A stretch of DNA of 64,000 nucleotides, from NCBI RefSeq assembly GCF_001007935.1, contig NZ_CP011451.1, positions 1,178,001-1,242,000 of the forward strand, written 5' to 3'. Shown in pieces: positions 9,578 to 19,115 of this stretch. How positions within the stretch are numbered: position 1 is the first letter of the stretch; each line of letters starts with the position of its first letter. The notes beneath the pieces are model-generated. The model made no database searches and was not told where the DNA came from. It saw only the letters and a list, made by a program, of their open reading frames with translations. Position numbers and translations under genes: made by a program. The DNA comes from Nitrosomonas communis (lineage in GTDB: Bacteria; Pseudomonadota; Gammaproteobacteria; Burkholderiales; Nitrosomonadaceae).

Positions 9578-10471
9578 TGGATATTAAACTAAAAAATTCG
9601 CCCTATTCAATTATCAGTAGGGATAAGGTGAAGCTTGAAATTTTCTCTACTTTCATCGTATGGATTGGAATAAAAATAAAATAACGCAATATTTTTGCAG
9701 TAGATATAAAAGCAAAAAAACTACCCCTATTATTTGACATAACTAATTAGCACATCACTATCTTCCATTATTATTAAAACCCTCTTATTGAGTTTTTCAA
9801 TAAAATAAGATTCCTAATCGTTTCTGCCATATTGCCAAGCACTTTCTGCACATTAAATTTAAAATTTATCTTCTTGATTATCACTTTATAATTACGTTTA
9901 GCTTATTAATGTAACTTCAAGATTGCCTTTCTATTAATGACTTAGTAGAGCTTACTTACTACACTTTCAATATTTATTTTTGTCATGACATCCCTATGGG
10001 TAGCATGTATTATTAGTGATCCATTCAATTTTTAATAAGTCAAACAGAAGATGATTTCTTCCATTATTCTCTGCATATAATTGCAAATAACCATTAGCAT
10101 CACTACCTGATGTAAATTGATAAAATGCGCTAAATACAAACTGATACACCGCTTAGTGAAGATCGATCATAATTTCGGCTTCATAACTGCCCGCTAACTG
10201 AAAATTCACACTCTTATCAGTCCTTGTGGATCAAGCAAGCTAGCAAAATAAATATAAATTCAGCCTAAATTGAGGTACGTCGATAATTCATATTAATTAA
10301 GTTCATAATAATTGTGGAAGACACAAACTTTTTCGTTCTTTCTAGCTTTGGTTATTTTGTCTTATGAGTATTCATTAGCAAACTTCTTGCCACTTATATC
10401 GGTAAAAACCGTCATCGTAGATTTGTTTTTGAACACAATTAGATGTACCGATTGAGGGAGCCCGTAAACTT
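9578..10471. other. Long AT-rich gap upstream of IS3 element
   Basis: Almost 900 bases without a supportable gene. Codon-like structure is absent and stop codons are frequent in all frames. It probably holds the fliA promoter and decayed sequence. No tRNA or recognised RNA motif was seen. Confidence 0.4.
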
Positions 10472-10538
10472 TGAAGTGGTACCCAAAAACTGTACAGGTT
10501 GTTAAGCTCTGGCAGAATTAAAAAGGAGCTTAATAACA

Positions 10539-10820
10539 ATGAGTAAAAAGCGCATACAATATTCGAGCGAATTCAAAGCAAAACTAGCGCTGGCAGCGAT
10601 ACGTGGTGATGAAACTGTCCCCCAATTAGCAGCGCGTTATAATGTACATCCCACGCAGATCAATAGCTGGAAACGGCAACTCATTGAGCAAGCTGCCGAG
10701 CTGTTTTGTAAAAATAATACTGCCGCCAATAAGGAGCAGCCTACAACAGATGACCTGCACCGGGTTATTGGTCAATTGGCGGTAGAACGCGATTTTTTAG
10801 CAAGAAAGCTCAATCATTAA
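10539..10820 (+). CDS. IS3-family transposase OrfA
   Basis: 93-residue helix-turn-helix protein (RIQYSSEFKAKLALAAIRGD and LAARYNVHPTQINSWKRQL), the DNA-binding OrfA of IS3 elements. A C-terminal leucine-rich coil (LHRVIGQLAVERDFLARKL) is typical. Near its end the heptamer TTTTTTA (10793-10799) lies in the T TTT TTA register. A -1 slip there leads directly into the orfB frame and gives an OrfAB fusion transposase. GGAGC precedes the ATG. Confidence 0.92.
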   Translation: MSKKRIQYSSEFKAKLALAAIRGDETVPQLAARYNVHPTQINSWKRQLIEQAAELFCKNNTAANKEQPTTDDLHRVIGQLAVERDFLARKLNH

Positions 10821-10840
10821 GTCTTGTAGAACGCAAAGAG

Positions 10841-11668
10841 ATGATTGAGCCCCATGGCAAACTTAGTCAAACTCGTCAATGTCAGCTGCTGGATCTGGCG
10901 CGCTCAACTTATTATTATCAACCGCAACCAATCAGTAATGCTGATCTGGTTCTGCTGCGCATGATGGATGAACAGTACTTAAAGACGCCACAATATGGCT
11001 CACGCAGTTATGCTACCTGGTTTCAGCGCCAGGGAATCATGTTAGGGCGCAAGAAAGCCTCTTCCTTAATGAAGACACTCGGTATTGTCAGCATAGCTCC
11101 AAAACCCAGGACCAGCATCTCAAGCAAACAGCATAAGGTCTATCCTTATCTGCTTAGAGAACTTGTCATTAATAAACCCAATCAGGTTTGGGCTGCCGAC
11201 ATAACCTATGTCCCCATGGAGAAAGGCTTTGGCTATCTGGTTGCCATCATCGACTGGCATTCGCGTAAGGTGTTGAGCTGGCGCTTGTCCAATACCTTGG
11301 ATACTGACTTTTGTACTCAGGCGCTGGAGGCAGCCATCCAGGATTATGGCTGTCCACAGATCATGAATACCGACCAGGGCGTACAGTTTACCAGCGAAGC
11401 ATTTACCTCCATACTAAAAGATCATCATATTCAGATCAGCATGGATGGCAAGGGGTGCTACTATGACAACATTTTTGTTGAACGACTTTGGCGGACAGTT
11501 AAGTATGAGCTTTTATATACCAGAGAATTCAATAATCTGAAGGAGATAAAGCAGAATTTATCCACATGGTTTGAATGGTACAATCAAGAACGATTTCATC
11601 AAAGCCTTGACCGTCTTACGCCTGATGAAATCTACTATAGTGATCCAAGAATTGATCGGGTTGCCTGA
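10841..11668 (+). CDS. IS3-family transposase OrfB (integrase domain)
   Basis: 275 residues with an rve/DDE integrase core: WAADITYVPM (first Asp), MNTDQGVQFTSEAF (second Asp) and DNIFVERLWRTVKYE (Glu), then YNQERFHQSLDRLTPDEIY. It lies in the -1 frame relative to orfA. The frame is open upstream to the slippery heptamer (KKAQSLSLVERKE before the ATG), so the natural product is the OrfAB fusion. The HTH_21-type region precedes the core. Confidence 0.92.
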   Translation: MIEPHGKLSQTRQCQLLDLARSTYYYQPQPISNADLVLLRMMDEQYLKTPQYGSRSYATWFQRQGIMLGRKKASSLMKTLGIVSIAPKPRTSISSKQHKVYPYLLRELVINKPNQVWAADITYVPMEKGFGYLVAIIDWHSRKVLSWRLSNTLDTDFCTQALEAAIQDYGCPQIMNTDQGVQFTSEAFTSILKDHHIQISMDGKGCYYDNIFVERLWRTVKYELLYTREFNNLKEIKQNLSTWFEWYNQERFHQSLDRLTPDEIYYSDPRIDRVA

Positions 11669-11689
11669 ACCTGTTTAACTATACATATC

Positions 11690-12444
11690 AGAGCTGAACT
11701 TTCTTTCAGGTTGTCCAGTTACAGGGAACCACATCAAGCTGCCTGCAATGGCTATTAACCTGGAAGCAATAGAGACAGCAGCATAAGCATAGACATATTC
11801 CCGGGTGATCATTGCCTGGCATAGTGGTCGTATAGGTTTGGGACACCAACCTCGGCGTGTATCGTAAACACGCCCGAAGCGAGCTTCATCCTGAAACATC
11901 AGACGAAGTATCCCTTCTGCATGCCACTCCTGATCGATTTCGATGAGAGTAGCGCGCAGTTTTTTTCCACTCGTCCTGAGCGAGTGCGTCAGCTCCGGGA
12001 TGGCGCTTGTCAGGGGTTAATTTGCGCCAACCATGACGGTGCAGTAGGTAGTAGTAGGTGGCTGCGGGCGATGTCTTGTGTTTTAAGCGTGCATCTAATG
12101 CCTGCTTGATTTCGCTTACAATCAGAACACCTCCAGCCGCTGCTTTTTCGATAAAAGGCGTCAGAAAGGTAACTTCCTCTAACGGGAAAGATTCTCGCGC
12201 CGTCGCCCACCATGGGTAGGCTTGGTCGTGTCATGTGTGCCGCTATTCGGATGAAACGCCTTCGAAACTGGCACGCCCAGCCTATTGAAACACCTATTGC
12301 GGTAGTTGTCTGCTCTATTGATAAGCCAAGTTCCAAAGGTAGCACTACAGCCTGTGCTTGCTTTGATTCTTCTATTGGTCGGGCATTAATTAGTAATGCC
12401 TTTGCTTGGTCCAAAATTTCTTTACCACTTGCCGATCGTGCCAT
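11690..12444 (-). pseudogene. IS630-family transposase, frameshifted and truncated
   Basis: Read on the minus strand, the pieces are all from one IS630-family gene. First is MARSASGKEILDQAKALL with SIEQTTTAIGVS (N-terminal helix-turn-helix). After a frame change comes EEVTFLTPFIEKAAAGGVLI. After another, near an A-run at about 11960, comes MFQDEARFGRVYDTRRGW with the catalytic DEARFGR motif and CPKPIRPLCQAM. At least two frameshifts and a missing C-terminal end make it inactive. Its left side is fused to the damaged end of the IS3 element. Confidence 0.8.
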
Positions 12445-12493
12445 CACCATACTTCCTTTCATAAGTTGCTTCTATTATTTCACTTATGAAGTA

Positions 12494-12670
12494 CAAATGG
12501 AATTAGCACTGATTCAGCAAGAACAGGAAACCAGGGATCCCGGGCAGGTTTGGTTGATTGATTCATTTCCGGTCATCCTTGCCAGGCAAGGCCGCCGTTT
12601 TAAAGCGTATGTAGCGAAAAAATCGAGCATTCCCGTCATCGCAGCTCATTTAACTTCTTTGTTAATCTGA
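12494..12670 (+). pseudogene. Transposase fragment (DDE type)
   Basis: A frame giving [20 protein letters not shown] resembles the first-Asp segment of a DDE transposase seen in other Nitrosomonas-type elements. Nothing of the rest of the domain follows. I cannot name the family with certainty; IS982- or IS4-like are candidates. Confidence 0.4.
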
Positions 12671-12790
12671 TAGCTGGGCTGGTGGCTTACACCTTTCGCG
12701 AGAAGAAACTCTCGCTTAATATCAGACTCCCTCAAGCTCTTCCAATCGTGATGTGATGATTCTTATGTCGAACTCACGTTAAATTTAATT

Positions 12791-14320
12791 AGTCGCCCCT
12801 GAAAAAAGCAATTTTTAGGACATCAATTTAAATTTCCTGGCACGAAGCCTGCACTTTCTGAGCGAGGATACAAGGCTTACAGCTCTATTAACGGCTGATA
12901 AGTTGGTTGTTTCGTTCCAGTAACGATGGAAAAAGCAGCCAAAAAATGGCCAATAGCCATTGATTCAGATTCCAGGCGCAAGCTGCCATCAGTAGATTAA
13001 TATGATCACCCATTACGCCCTTGAGATAATTGCGTGACAATCTGAAATCTGATTTCAAATGCCCGATAATAGGTTCAATAGCCGCACGCCTTTTGCATTG
13101 TTTGCGCTTCTTGTCTTTCTGGTTTCGGCTATCCTTCTTTAGTGCCTTTCCAGGTAAGATGATTCGGGTTCCACTGACTTCACTTCTGCCACGGTAGCCT
13201 CGGTCACATACCGCCTGTTTGACTGCTTTGCCACGCGATATTTCAACATGCTTTAGTATTTCTGGTAAGGTATGATGATCATGCAGATTGCGCTCATGAC
13301 TGATCACCCCCACAATCAGGTTGCTTTGTGCAGTCGAAGCAATTGACGCCTTTGCGCCATATTCGTAAGGTTTGTGCTCCTTACCTTTAGCTATGCAGTA
13401 CACTTGCGGCTCGTGCAAGGAGTAGATTTTATTCTTGTCTTTGGGTTGCTGTTGCCATATCTGTTCATACCACAGGAAATCTGCTTGATAGCGTTCAAAC
13501 AGACCATGCTGGGGTAATTTTCTGCGAAGCTCCCGGATCAATTTGTGAGCGATGGTTCTGAGTCGCTTTAGCGCTCGTCGGGCTTGAGCTCTCCTCTTGG
13601 CGTGTCGAAAGTGCCGGCTAGCCAAACGCAGTTGCTTTACTTCCTTGACATAGGTACGCCTTTGCAAAATGTCATGAAATTTGGATAGCTTGTTTAAACG
13701 ATTGATGATGCGGATAGCAAGCTTACTGTCTGTGGGATAGGTCACCGCTTTTTCCTGGACGGTAGTATCGATATTGACGGTATCTTCCAGCGCTAACTGA
13801 CCGTGCAACTGAATACTCATCTGAAATATCTTTTCAAACCCCTCCTTACCAATACGCTTGCGAAAGTGAACAAGCTCTGTGCTGTGGCAGGGTAGCCCGC
13901 GTTGAAACATTTTCATGCCACAAAATGCCTGGTAGTAAGGATTACGCTTCCATTGCAACACTACTGCTTCATCACTCAGATTCTCCAGTTGCTTGAGCAA
14001 CAACAGTCCCACCATCAGGCGAATCGGCTTACTCGGCGCCCCTGTTGCCTCTGTGTAATGAATAGCAAAGCTTTCTTCAAATTGATGCCATGGAATCGCT
14101 GCTGATAATTGAAGCAGAGGATCCGCAGGATCAAGTTGTAGAAGTAGATCTGCTTCAAATAAATTAGCTTGATGAAGTTCAGGGGTCTTGGTGAGCATGT
14201 TTTTAATCAATTCAACCAGAAAACAGCTACTATTTTACCATTCCCGGTCGAATTGGTTTGCTCATTCTCTTATTTCCTGTCTTATTATCAGCATGTTGAG
14301 TGATTATTCAGGGGCGACTA
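12791..14320 (-). mobile_element. IS5-family insertion sequence (large transposase), apparently complete
   Basis: About 1.53 kb bounded by perfect 13-bp inverted repeats, AGTCGCCCCTGAA at 12791-12803 and TTCAGGGGCGACT at 14307-14319. Both edges carry AATT outside the repeats, consistent with a 4-bp target duplication. The transposase is intact. It inserted next to older IS debris. Confidence 0.85.
12888..14198 (-). CDS. IS5-family transposase (436 residues)
   Basis: Large IS5-group DDE transposase with an N-terminal DUF772-type domain (SKPIRLMVGLLLLKQLENLS). Catalytic segments are VNIDTTVQEKAV (Asp), AVCDRGYRGRSE (Asp) and AAIEPIIGHLKSDFRL (Glu). A basic, Arg/Lys-rich insertion (about 195-250) separates the first two. 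The ATG at 14198 is used; the TTG four codons upstream is also possible. The frame is whole. Confidence 0.92.
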   Translation of the reverse strand: MLTKTPELHQANLFEADLLLQLDPADPLLQLSAAIPWHQFEESFAIHYTEATGAPSKPIRLMVGLLLLKQLENLSDEAVVLQWKRNPYYQAFCGMKMFQRGLPCHSTELVHFRKRIGKEGFEKIFQMSIQLHGQLALEDTVNIDTTVQEKAVTYPTDSKLAIRIINRLNKLSKFHDILQRRTYVKEVKQLRLASRHFRHAKRRAQARRALKRLRTIAHKLIRELRRKLPQHGLFERYQADFLWYEQIWQQQPKDKNKIYSLHEPQVYCIAKGKEHKPYEYGAKASIASTAQSNLIVGVISHERNLHDHHTLPEILKHVEISRGKAVKQAVCDRGYRGRSEVSGTRIILPGKALKKDSRNQKDKKRKQCKRRAAIEPIIGHLKSDFRLSRNYLKGVMGDHINLLMAACAWNLNQWLLAIFWLLFPSLLERNNQLISR

Positions 14321-14541
14321 ATTAAGTCTTCGAATGGGTTCACTGACACTTGTTATTAGATTTCTTGCAATGCTATGGAAAGCTAAAAAATAGCCTAACG
14401 CAAAGCTAAGCGGCAGCGCTTTACTTAAGCGTGAGCGATAGATTTCTTGATGATTTATTGGTGCATGGCTGTGATGTTTTCCATAATAATTTTTCCAATA
14501 AAGTCATTTTTCTTTTTGGGGTGCGTAACCCAGCGTAGCCC
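14321..14541. other. Spacer between IS5 element and tRNA-Thr
   Basis: No gene. An imperfect hairpin (GGGGTGCGTAACCC facing GCGTAGCCCC, about 14518-14542) resembles a REP-type palindrome and lies beyond the tRNA terminator. Confidence 0.4.
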
Positions 14542-14580
14542 CAAAAAAAAGAAAAGGGTTTAACATTTCTGCTAAACCCT
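14542..14580 (-). terminator. Terminator of tRNA-Thr
   Basis: On the minus strand AGGGTTTA and TAAACCCT form a stem around a 10-nt loop, followed by TTTTCTTTTTTTT. It begins 10 nt after the tRNA 3' end. Confidence 0.8.
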
Positions 14581-14589
14581 TAATTTTAT

Positions 14590-14665
14590 TGGTGCCGACA
14601 CCAAGAATCGAACTCGGGACCTTCTGATTACAAATCAGCTGCTCTACCATCTGAGCTATGCCGGC
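14590..14665 (-). tRNA. tRNA-Thr (UGU)
   Basis: 76 nt including an encoded CCA. The acceptor stem is GCCGGCA with TGTCGGC (one G-U). The D-arm is GCTC..GAGC. The anticodon stem CTGAT/ATCAG encloses TTTGTAA with anticodon TGT. The T-arm contains GGTCC..GTTCGA. The structure is complete. Confidence 0.96.
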
Positions 14666-14737
14666 ACGGAAATAGATAATTAGTAAGAAAAAATTTTAAA
14701 TTATAAACTTTAAGTTATAGCAAGTTAACCTATTTTT

Positions 14738-15169
14738 TTACCTAACAATCTTTAAGTGAGCTCGCTCACGTTCATTGTTAGAGGCCGGGTAATTATCCGG
14801 CAAAGATTCCAATTGTTGTGTATCTTCCTTCTCACAAGTATGAAGCATTTTTTGTTCAGTATCAGGCGTAAAGAATAAGCCACGATTAATTTCTTTCGCA
14901 AATATCGCTTTCACTGCACTAGTTGGGACAAATATCTTCCTTGATATACCACTAAAACGTGCAGTAAACTGAACAGAATCATTGTCAATTAATAAGTCAC
15001 GTGCAGCTATAGGGCTAATATTCAAAGTAATTTCACCATCTTTTACATATGCCTCAGGGACAGATGTGTTTTGATCAATTTCAACAGAAATATAAGCGGT
15101 CAAGTTATTATCGACACACCACTCATAAATGGCCCGTATTAAATATGGCTTGGTCGTAGGATATTTCAT
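14738..15169 (-). CDS. sspB: SspB, ClpXP protease specificity factor
   Basis: 143 residues. SspB binds ssrA-tagged proteins and delivers them to the ClpXP protease. The N-terminal fold begins TTKPYLIRAIYEWCVDNNLT, followed by VNPEAYVKDGEITLNISPIA-like sequence and FSGISRKIFVPTSAVKAIFA, all typical of the substrate-binding domain. The acidic tail usual before the ClpX-binding peptide is present but modest (EKEDTQQLESLPDN). Its start overlaps the sspA stop (ATGA), so the two are co-translated. Confidence 0.92.
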   Translation of the reverse strand: MKYPTTKPYLIRAIYEWCVDNNLTAYISVEIDQNTSVPEAYVKDGEITLNISPIAARDLLIDNDSVQFTARFSGISRKIFVPTSAVKAIFAKEINRGLFFTPDTEQKMLHTCEKEDTQQLESLPDNYPASNNERERAHLKIVR

Positions 15170-15765
15170 TTACGCATTAATTTCTCTGAAGGAGTCAAAG
15201 CATCGATAAATAATGGTCTACTAAATAATCGCTCAGAATATTTTAATAATGGCGTAGCCTGTTTTGGCAGACTGATTCCATAATGGTCCAATCTCCAGAG
15301 TAAGGGCGCTATAGCGACATCTAGCATAGAATATTCATCACCCAACATATATTTTTGCTTATCAAAGATTGGTGCAATCATTGTCAGACTCTCAGCAATG
15401 GCTACTCGCATTTTGTCAGCTATCTTTTGATCATTCTGCTCGACAGCTTCAATGTGACAGAATAACTCTTGTTCAAATCGATGTAATAACAATCTTGCGC
15501 GAGCACGCATTACTGGTTCTGCTGGCATTAATTGTGGATGAGGAAAACGATCATCAACGTATTCATTGATAATATTAGATTCATAGAGCACAAGATCACG
15601 TTCAATCAAGATTGGTACGCGACCATACGGACTTATCACAGCCAGATCTTCTGGTTTATTGTGAGGGTCAACATCAATGATCTGAAAATCCATGTCCTTT
15701 TCATGCAACACAATGCGACATCGGTGGCTAAAAGGACATGTTGCAGTCGAATACAACGTCATCAT
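15166..15765 (-). CDS. sspA: SspA, stringent starvation protein A (GST fold)
   Basis: 199-residue glutathione-S-transferase-fold protein that binds RNA polymerase during starvation in other Proteobacteria. The N-terminal thioredoxin-like half has TCPFSHRCRIVLHEKDMDFQ, YGRVPILIERDLVLYESNII and EYVDDRFPHPQLMP. The C-terminal helical half contains MLGDEYSMLDVAIAPLLWRL. Length and motifs are normal. It lies 42 nt after petC and overlaps sspB, the common pet-ssp arrangement. Confidence 0.93.
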   Translation of the reverse strand: MMTLYSTATCPFSHRCRIVLHEKDMDFQIIDVDPHNKPEDLAVISPYGRVPILIERDLVLYESNIINEYVDDRFPHPQLMPAEPVMRARARLLLHRFEQELFCHIEAVEQNDQKIADKMRVAIAESLTMIAPIFDKQKYMLGDEYSMLDVAIAPLLWRLDHYGISLPKQATPLLKYSERLFSRPLFIDALTPSEKLMRK

Positions 15766-15807
15766 AATGACTTATACATCTTCATTATATTTTTATTCAA
15801 TAATTTA

Positions 15808-16527
15808 TTAATGCACGTCTCTCCAATATTCACGTTTTAGTAAATAAGTCAATCCAAGCATACCTAATAAAAAGATAAGGACGAAAGCTCCCAGTTTCTT
15901 ACGATAATTCGCATGAGGCTCACCCAAATAGACTATGTAGTTTACCAGATCTGCGGCAAAGTTATCATATTCCTCTTTGGAAAGTAATCCAGGCACGCTC
16001 AGATTCAACTCTTTAACTTCTAAGCCATCTTGTGATTTGACATTAAGTGTCTGTAGACCCTGCAATTGGTAGAGAACATGCGGCATTGCAACTTTATCAA
16101 AAATTAAATTATTCCAGCCGCTAGAAGATGATTCATCTCTATAAAAAGATCTAAGATAAGTATATAGCCAATCCGCGCCACGAGAGCGCGCAATTACAGA
16201 TAGATCAGGCGGAGCGACACCAAACCATTCTTCAGCTTCACTCTTCTTCATTGAAGTAAACATTACATCACCAACTTTTTGCCCTGTAAGAATAAGACGC
16301 TCGCTAATTTCCTGGTTACTTAGTCCAATATCTTGATGTCGATTATAACGCATATAGCTTGCTCCATGGCATGTCAAGCAATAATTGACAAAGCTTTGCG
16401 CACCACGCTGTAATGAGGCGTCGTCAGAAGTATCAATCGGGGCCTTATCAAGTTTTATGTCTGTGGATGCGAAAACAAAAGTCGGAGCCAAACTGATAAA
16501 AAAAAGCAGGAATTTAATTAATCTCAT
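15808..16527 (-). CDS. petC: Cytochrome c1 of the bc1 complex
   Basis: 239 residues. This heme-c subunit accepts electrons from the Rieske protein and passes them to soluble cytochrome c. It has a signal peptide (1-20), the heme motif CLTCH (Cys50, Cys53, His54) and a C-terminal membrane anchor (about 211-230, FVLIFLLGMLGLTYLL). MRYNRHQDIG and APPDLSVIARSRG are family signatures. Its ATG overlaps the petB stop (ATGA). In ammonia oxidizers this complex takes electrons from the quinol pool fed by hydroxylamine oxidation. Confidence 0.95.
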   Translation of the reverse strand: MRLIKFLLFFISLAPTFVFASTDIKLDKAPIDTSDDASLQRGAQSFVNYCLTCHGASYMRYNRHQDIGLSNQEISERLILTGQKVGDVMFTSMKKSEAEEWFGVAPPDLSVIARSRGADWLYTYLRSFYRDESSSSGWNNLIFDKVAMPHVLYQLQGLQTLNVKSQDGLEVKELNLSVPGLLSKEEYDNFAADLVNYIVYLGEPHANYRKKLGAFVLIFLLGMLGLTYLLKREYWRDVH

Positions 16528-17771
16528 TTTGTCACTCTTTTGGGTTCTGGTTTTGTTTTATCTATCTTGCTATACAATGGCATCAGAATAAAAAATGCAA
16601 AATAAATAACCGTAAAAATTTGTGCTAATAACGTGTATAAAGGTGTTGGTGCTTTTGTGCCAAGCCAACCTAATACAAGAAAGCTTATTACAAAAAGTGC
16701 CAGCGCGAACTTAAAGATTGGCCCTTTATAACGTATTGATTTTACCGGACTACGATCCAACCAAGGTAAGAAACAAAAAATGATTACTGAACCCGCCATT
16801 AAGATAACCCCCCACAGTTTCGCATCTACTCCGAGAAAATTAACTGTGACTGCCCTAAGCATTGAATAATAAGGGGTGAAATACCACACAGGAGCAATAT
16901 GATCGGGTGTTTGTAGCGTATTTGCAGGGATAAAATTATTATGCTCAAGAAAATACCCACCCATCTCAGGAATAAAAAATATAATGACGGAGAACACAAT
17001 TAGAAATGCAACAATCCCGACTATATCCTTTACAGAGTAGTAAGGATGAAATGGTATTCCATCTACTGGAATTCCTGTTTTTGGATCTTTGTTAGCTTTA
17101 ATTTCAATCCCATCTGGATTATTGGATCCAACTTCATGCAATGCGATGATATGAACAAATACCAGCACAATTATCAATAGTGGCAAAGTCACCACATGAT
17201 ATGCAAAGAAACGATTAAGCGCTGCATCTGAGAGCATGAAGTCTCCCAGAATCCAGTTTGATAACGTGTCACCAATATATGGAATCGCCCCAAACATACT
17301 TACAATTACCTGAGCACCCCAATAAGACATCTGCCCCCAAGGTAAAATGTATCCAGTAAACGCCAGACTCATCAACACAAAAAATATCGCCATCCCTATC
17401 AGCCACAAAAGCTCTCGAGGCTTGCGATAAGAGCCATACATCATTCCTCGGAACATATGCAGATATACCACCACAAAAAACATGGAAGCTCCCGTGGAAT
17501 GCATATACCGAATTAACCATCCAAAGTTCACGTCCCGCATGATGTATTCAACTGATGCAAATGCAAGGCTAGCATCCGGCTTATAGCTCATAGTAAGAAA
17601 AATACCGGTAATTAATTGGTTGACCAGCACAAGCATTGCTAGCGAACCAAAGTAATACCAGAAATTAAAATTTTTAGGAGCATAATATTCAGAAAGATGC
17701 GCTCTCCAAGTAGCAGTCATTGGGAAGCGCTCATCAATCCATCCCATAAACGAATTTTCTTGTTTACTCAT
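16524..17771 (-). CDS. petB: Cytochrome b of the bc1 complex
   Basis: 415-residue di-heme membrane subunit that oxidizes quinol. The start MSKQENSFMGWIDERFP at 17771 is chosen because it follows the petA stop by one base; the frame is open ten codons further upstream inside petA. Motifs include the b-type heme helices (YMHSTGASMFFVVVYLHMFRG and FFAYHVVTLPLLIIVLVFVH) and the Qo-site residues in PVWYFTPYYSMLRA. GYILPWGQMSYWGA is the cd-loop signature. About eight membrane helices are visible, plus an extra C-terminal pair. Confidence 0.95.
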   Translation of the reverse strand: MSKQENSFMGWIDERFPMTATWRAHLSEYYAPKNFNFWYYFGSLAMLVLVNQLITGIFLTMSYKPDASLAFASVEYIMRDVNFGWLIRYMHSTGASMFFVVVYLHMFRGMMYGSYRKPRELLWLIGMAIFFVLMSLAFTGYILPWGQMSYWGAQVIVSMFGAIPYIGDTLSNWILGDFMLSDAALNRFFAYHVVTLPLLIIVLVFVHIIALHEVGSNNPDGIEIKANKDPKTGIPVDGIPFHPYYSVKDIVGIVAFLIVFSVIIFFIPEMGGYFLEHNNFIPANTLQTPDHIAPVWYFTPYYSMLRAVTVNFLGVDAKLWGVILMAGSVIIFCFLPWLDRSPVKSIRYKGPIFKFALALFVISFLVLGWLGTKAPTPLYTLLAQIFTVIYFAFFILMPLYSKIDKTKPEPKRVTK

Positions 17772-17772
17772 T

Positions 17773-18372
17773 TTATACAGATTCCTTGCTTTCAGAGCCA
17801 ATTAAAAGCCGATTTTCACTCAAATACACATGAGGAGGCACCTCCAGATTAGTAGGTGCGGGAACACTCTTATAAACACGCCCTGCCAAATCAAATTTTG
17901 AGCCATGGCATGGGCAGAAAAAACCACCTAACCAATCAGGTCCTAAATCAGCAGGAGCAATATCTTTCCTAAATACCGGAGAACACCCAAGGTGCGTACA
18001 CACGCCTACTACCACCAGAATTTCAGGTTTAATAGAACGCGTCTCATTCTGTGCATAAGGTGGTTGCTGATTTTTTTCCGATGTTGGGTCAGCCAGCACA
18101 TCATTTAATTTTTTCAAACTCTCTAGCATCTCTTGCGTGCGTTTCAGCACCCAAACCACCTTTCCCCGCCACTCAACCATCAGCAGCATACCAGGCTCCA
18201 ACTTACTAATATCGACTTCTACCGGTGCCCCAGCTGCTTTAGCGCGCTCACTAGGCATCATATATAACATAAATGGTGTTGCCACCGCTACGGCAGCAAT
18301 TCCACCTGCTACAGATGTGGTTAGCACTAGAAAACGACGCCGACTATTCATCTCACCATTACTATCTGCCAT
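17773..18372 (-). CDS. petA: Rieske iron-sulfur subunit of the bc1 complex
   Basis: 199 residues. It carries electrons from quinol to cytochrome c1. The N-terminus has a twin-arginine signal (NSRRRFLVLTT) and a membrane helix (about 17-39). The [2Fe-2S] ligands are in CTHLGC (Cys125, His127) and CPCHG (Cys153, His156); Cys130 and Cys155 form the disulfide. It is the first gene of petABC. Confidence 0.96.
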   Translation of the reverse strand: MADSNGEMNSRRRFLVLTTSVAGGIAAVAVATPFMLYMMPSERAKAAGAPVEVDISKLEPGMLLMVEWRGKVVWVLKRTQEMLESLKKLNDVLADPTSEKNQQPPYAQNETRSIKPEILVVVGVCTHLGCSPVFRKDIAPADLGPDWLGGFFCPCHGSKFDLAGRVYKSVPAPTNLEVPPHVYLSENRLLIGSESKESV

Positions 18373-19115
18373 TTTTTAATAATTCCATCCAATGAATTTT
18401 CCACCCAGAATCGACTCTAACTGGAAGCCGATCAGCCTGTTGTTTATCTTATGCTTTACTTTCCAAAATATTCATAGCACGTCATATGCTTAAAAAGCAT
18501 AATTGTAAAAGTATAACATAGCGCTTTAAATATGAGAGTAATAATATATAAAGCTAATCATCAAAATAGCTTGTTCCTTAAAAATTTTCATCTTTTGAAT
18601 TTTATAATTATCCGAAGCAGATGATTTTTGGATGATGTTCAGACCTATCAAAATAATAATCTGTACAAATTTGTACGCCAGCTCTTACTAAATAGCGCGG
18701 CCCCCAGAAACCTTCTTTTCCGATAAGGAATGACGAGCTGCGTTTAATCTTTTTTGGATTTAATTCCCCGTAGCTTGCTGCGTAAATACGTGCATGAGCA
18801 CGTATAACCATTAGCGCTATCATGTTACGGTATTGTTGTAATATCTTTCCTGCAAAGTATCGGCGAGCAGTATGTAATGAGGGAGTCGATAAAGTCCTAA
18901 TGGAGGTATGTCCTGGGATAGAGGATGCTATGAGATCAAATTTTTGAAGGTAGGAAAAGATAAGAATCATGTCTATTTTCTGATTCAGTCTGTGCCAATG
19001 CATTCTATAAAAAAGATTGTATAAGTGATTAAGTCATTGTGGCCCCGAAAGTACTCAAGAGGCGACCTGAAGCGAAGAAGCAATTATGAAATGGTAAGTT
19101 TGGGACTGGGGGCAG
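18373..19115. other. Region upstream of petA
   Basis: Should contain the pet operon promoter. A 131-codon frame (18608-19003, minus) is open but has no family signature, no clear ribosome-binding site and unusual composition, so I do not call it a gene. The right part may be decayed IS4-type sequence leading into the fragment at 19116. Confidence 0.4.

Larger units (their letters stand above)
10472..11676 (+). mobile_element. IS3-family insertion sequence, right end truncated
   Basis: The left end begins TGAAGTGGTACCCAAAAACT, a typical TG-starting inverted repeat. The matching right end should continue after GAACCTGT but diverges there (about 11676), where IS630-type debris begins. Both open reading frames are whole, but without its right end the element is probably immobile. 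Confidence 0.75.

Noticed and set aside
18608..19003. 131-codon open frame on the minus strand
   Set aside because: No domain, no signal peptide and no clear ribosome-binding site; it sits beside decayed transposase sequence and looks like a chance frame.
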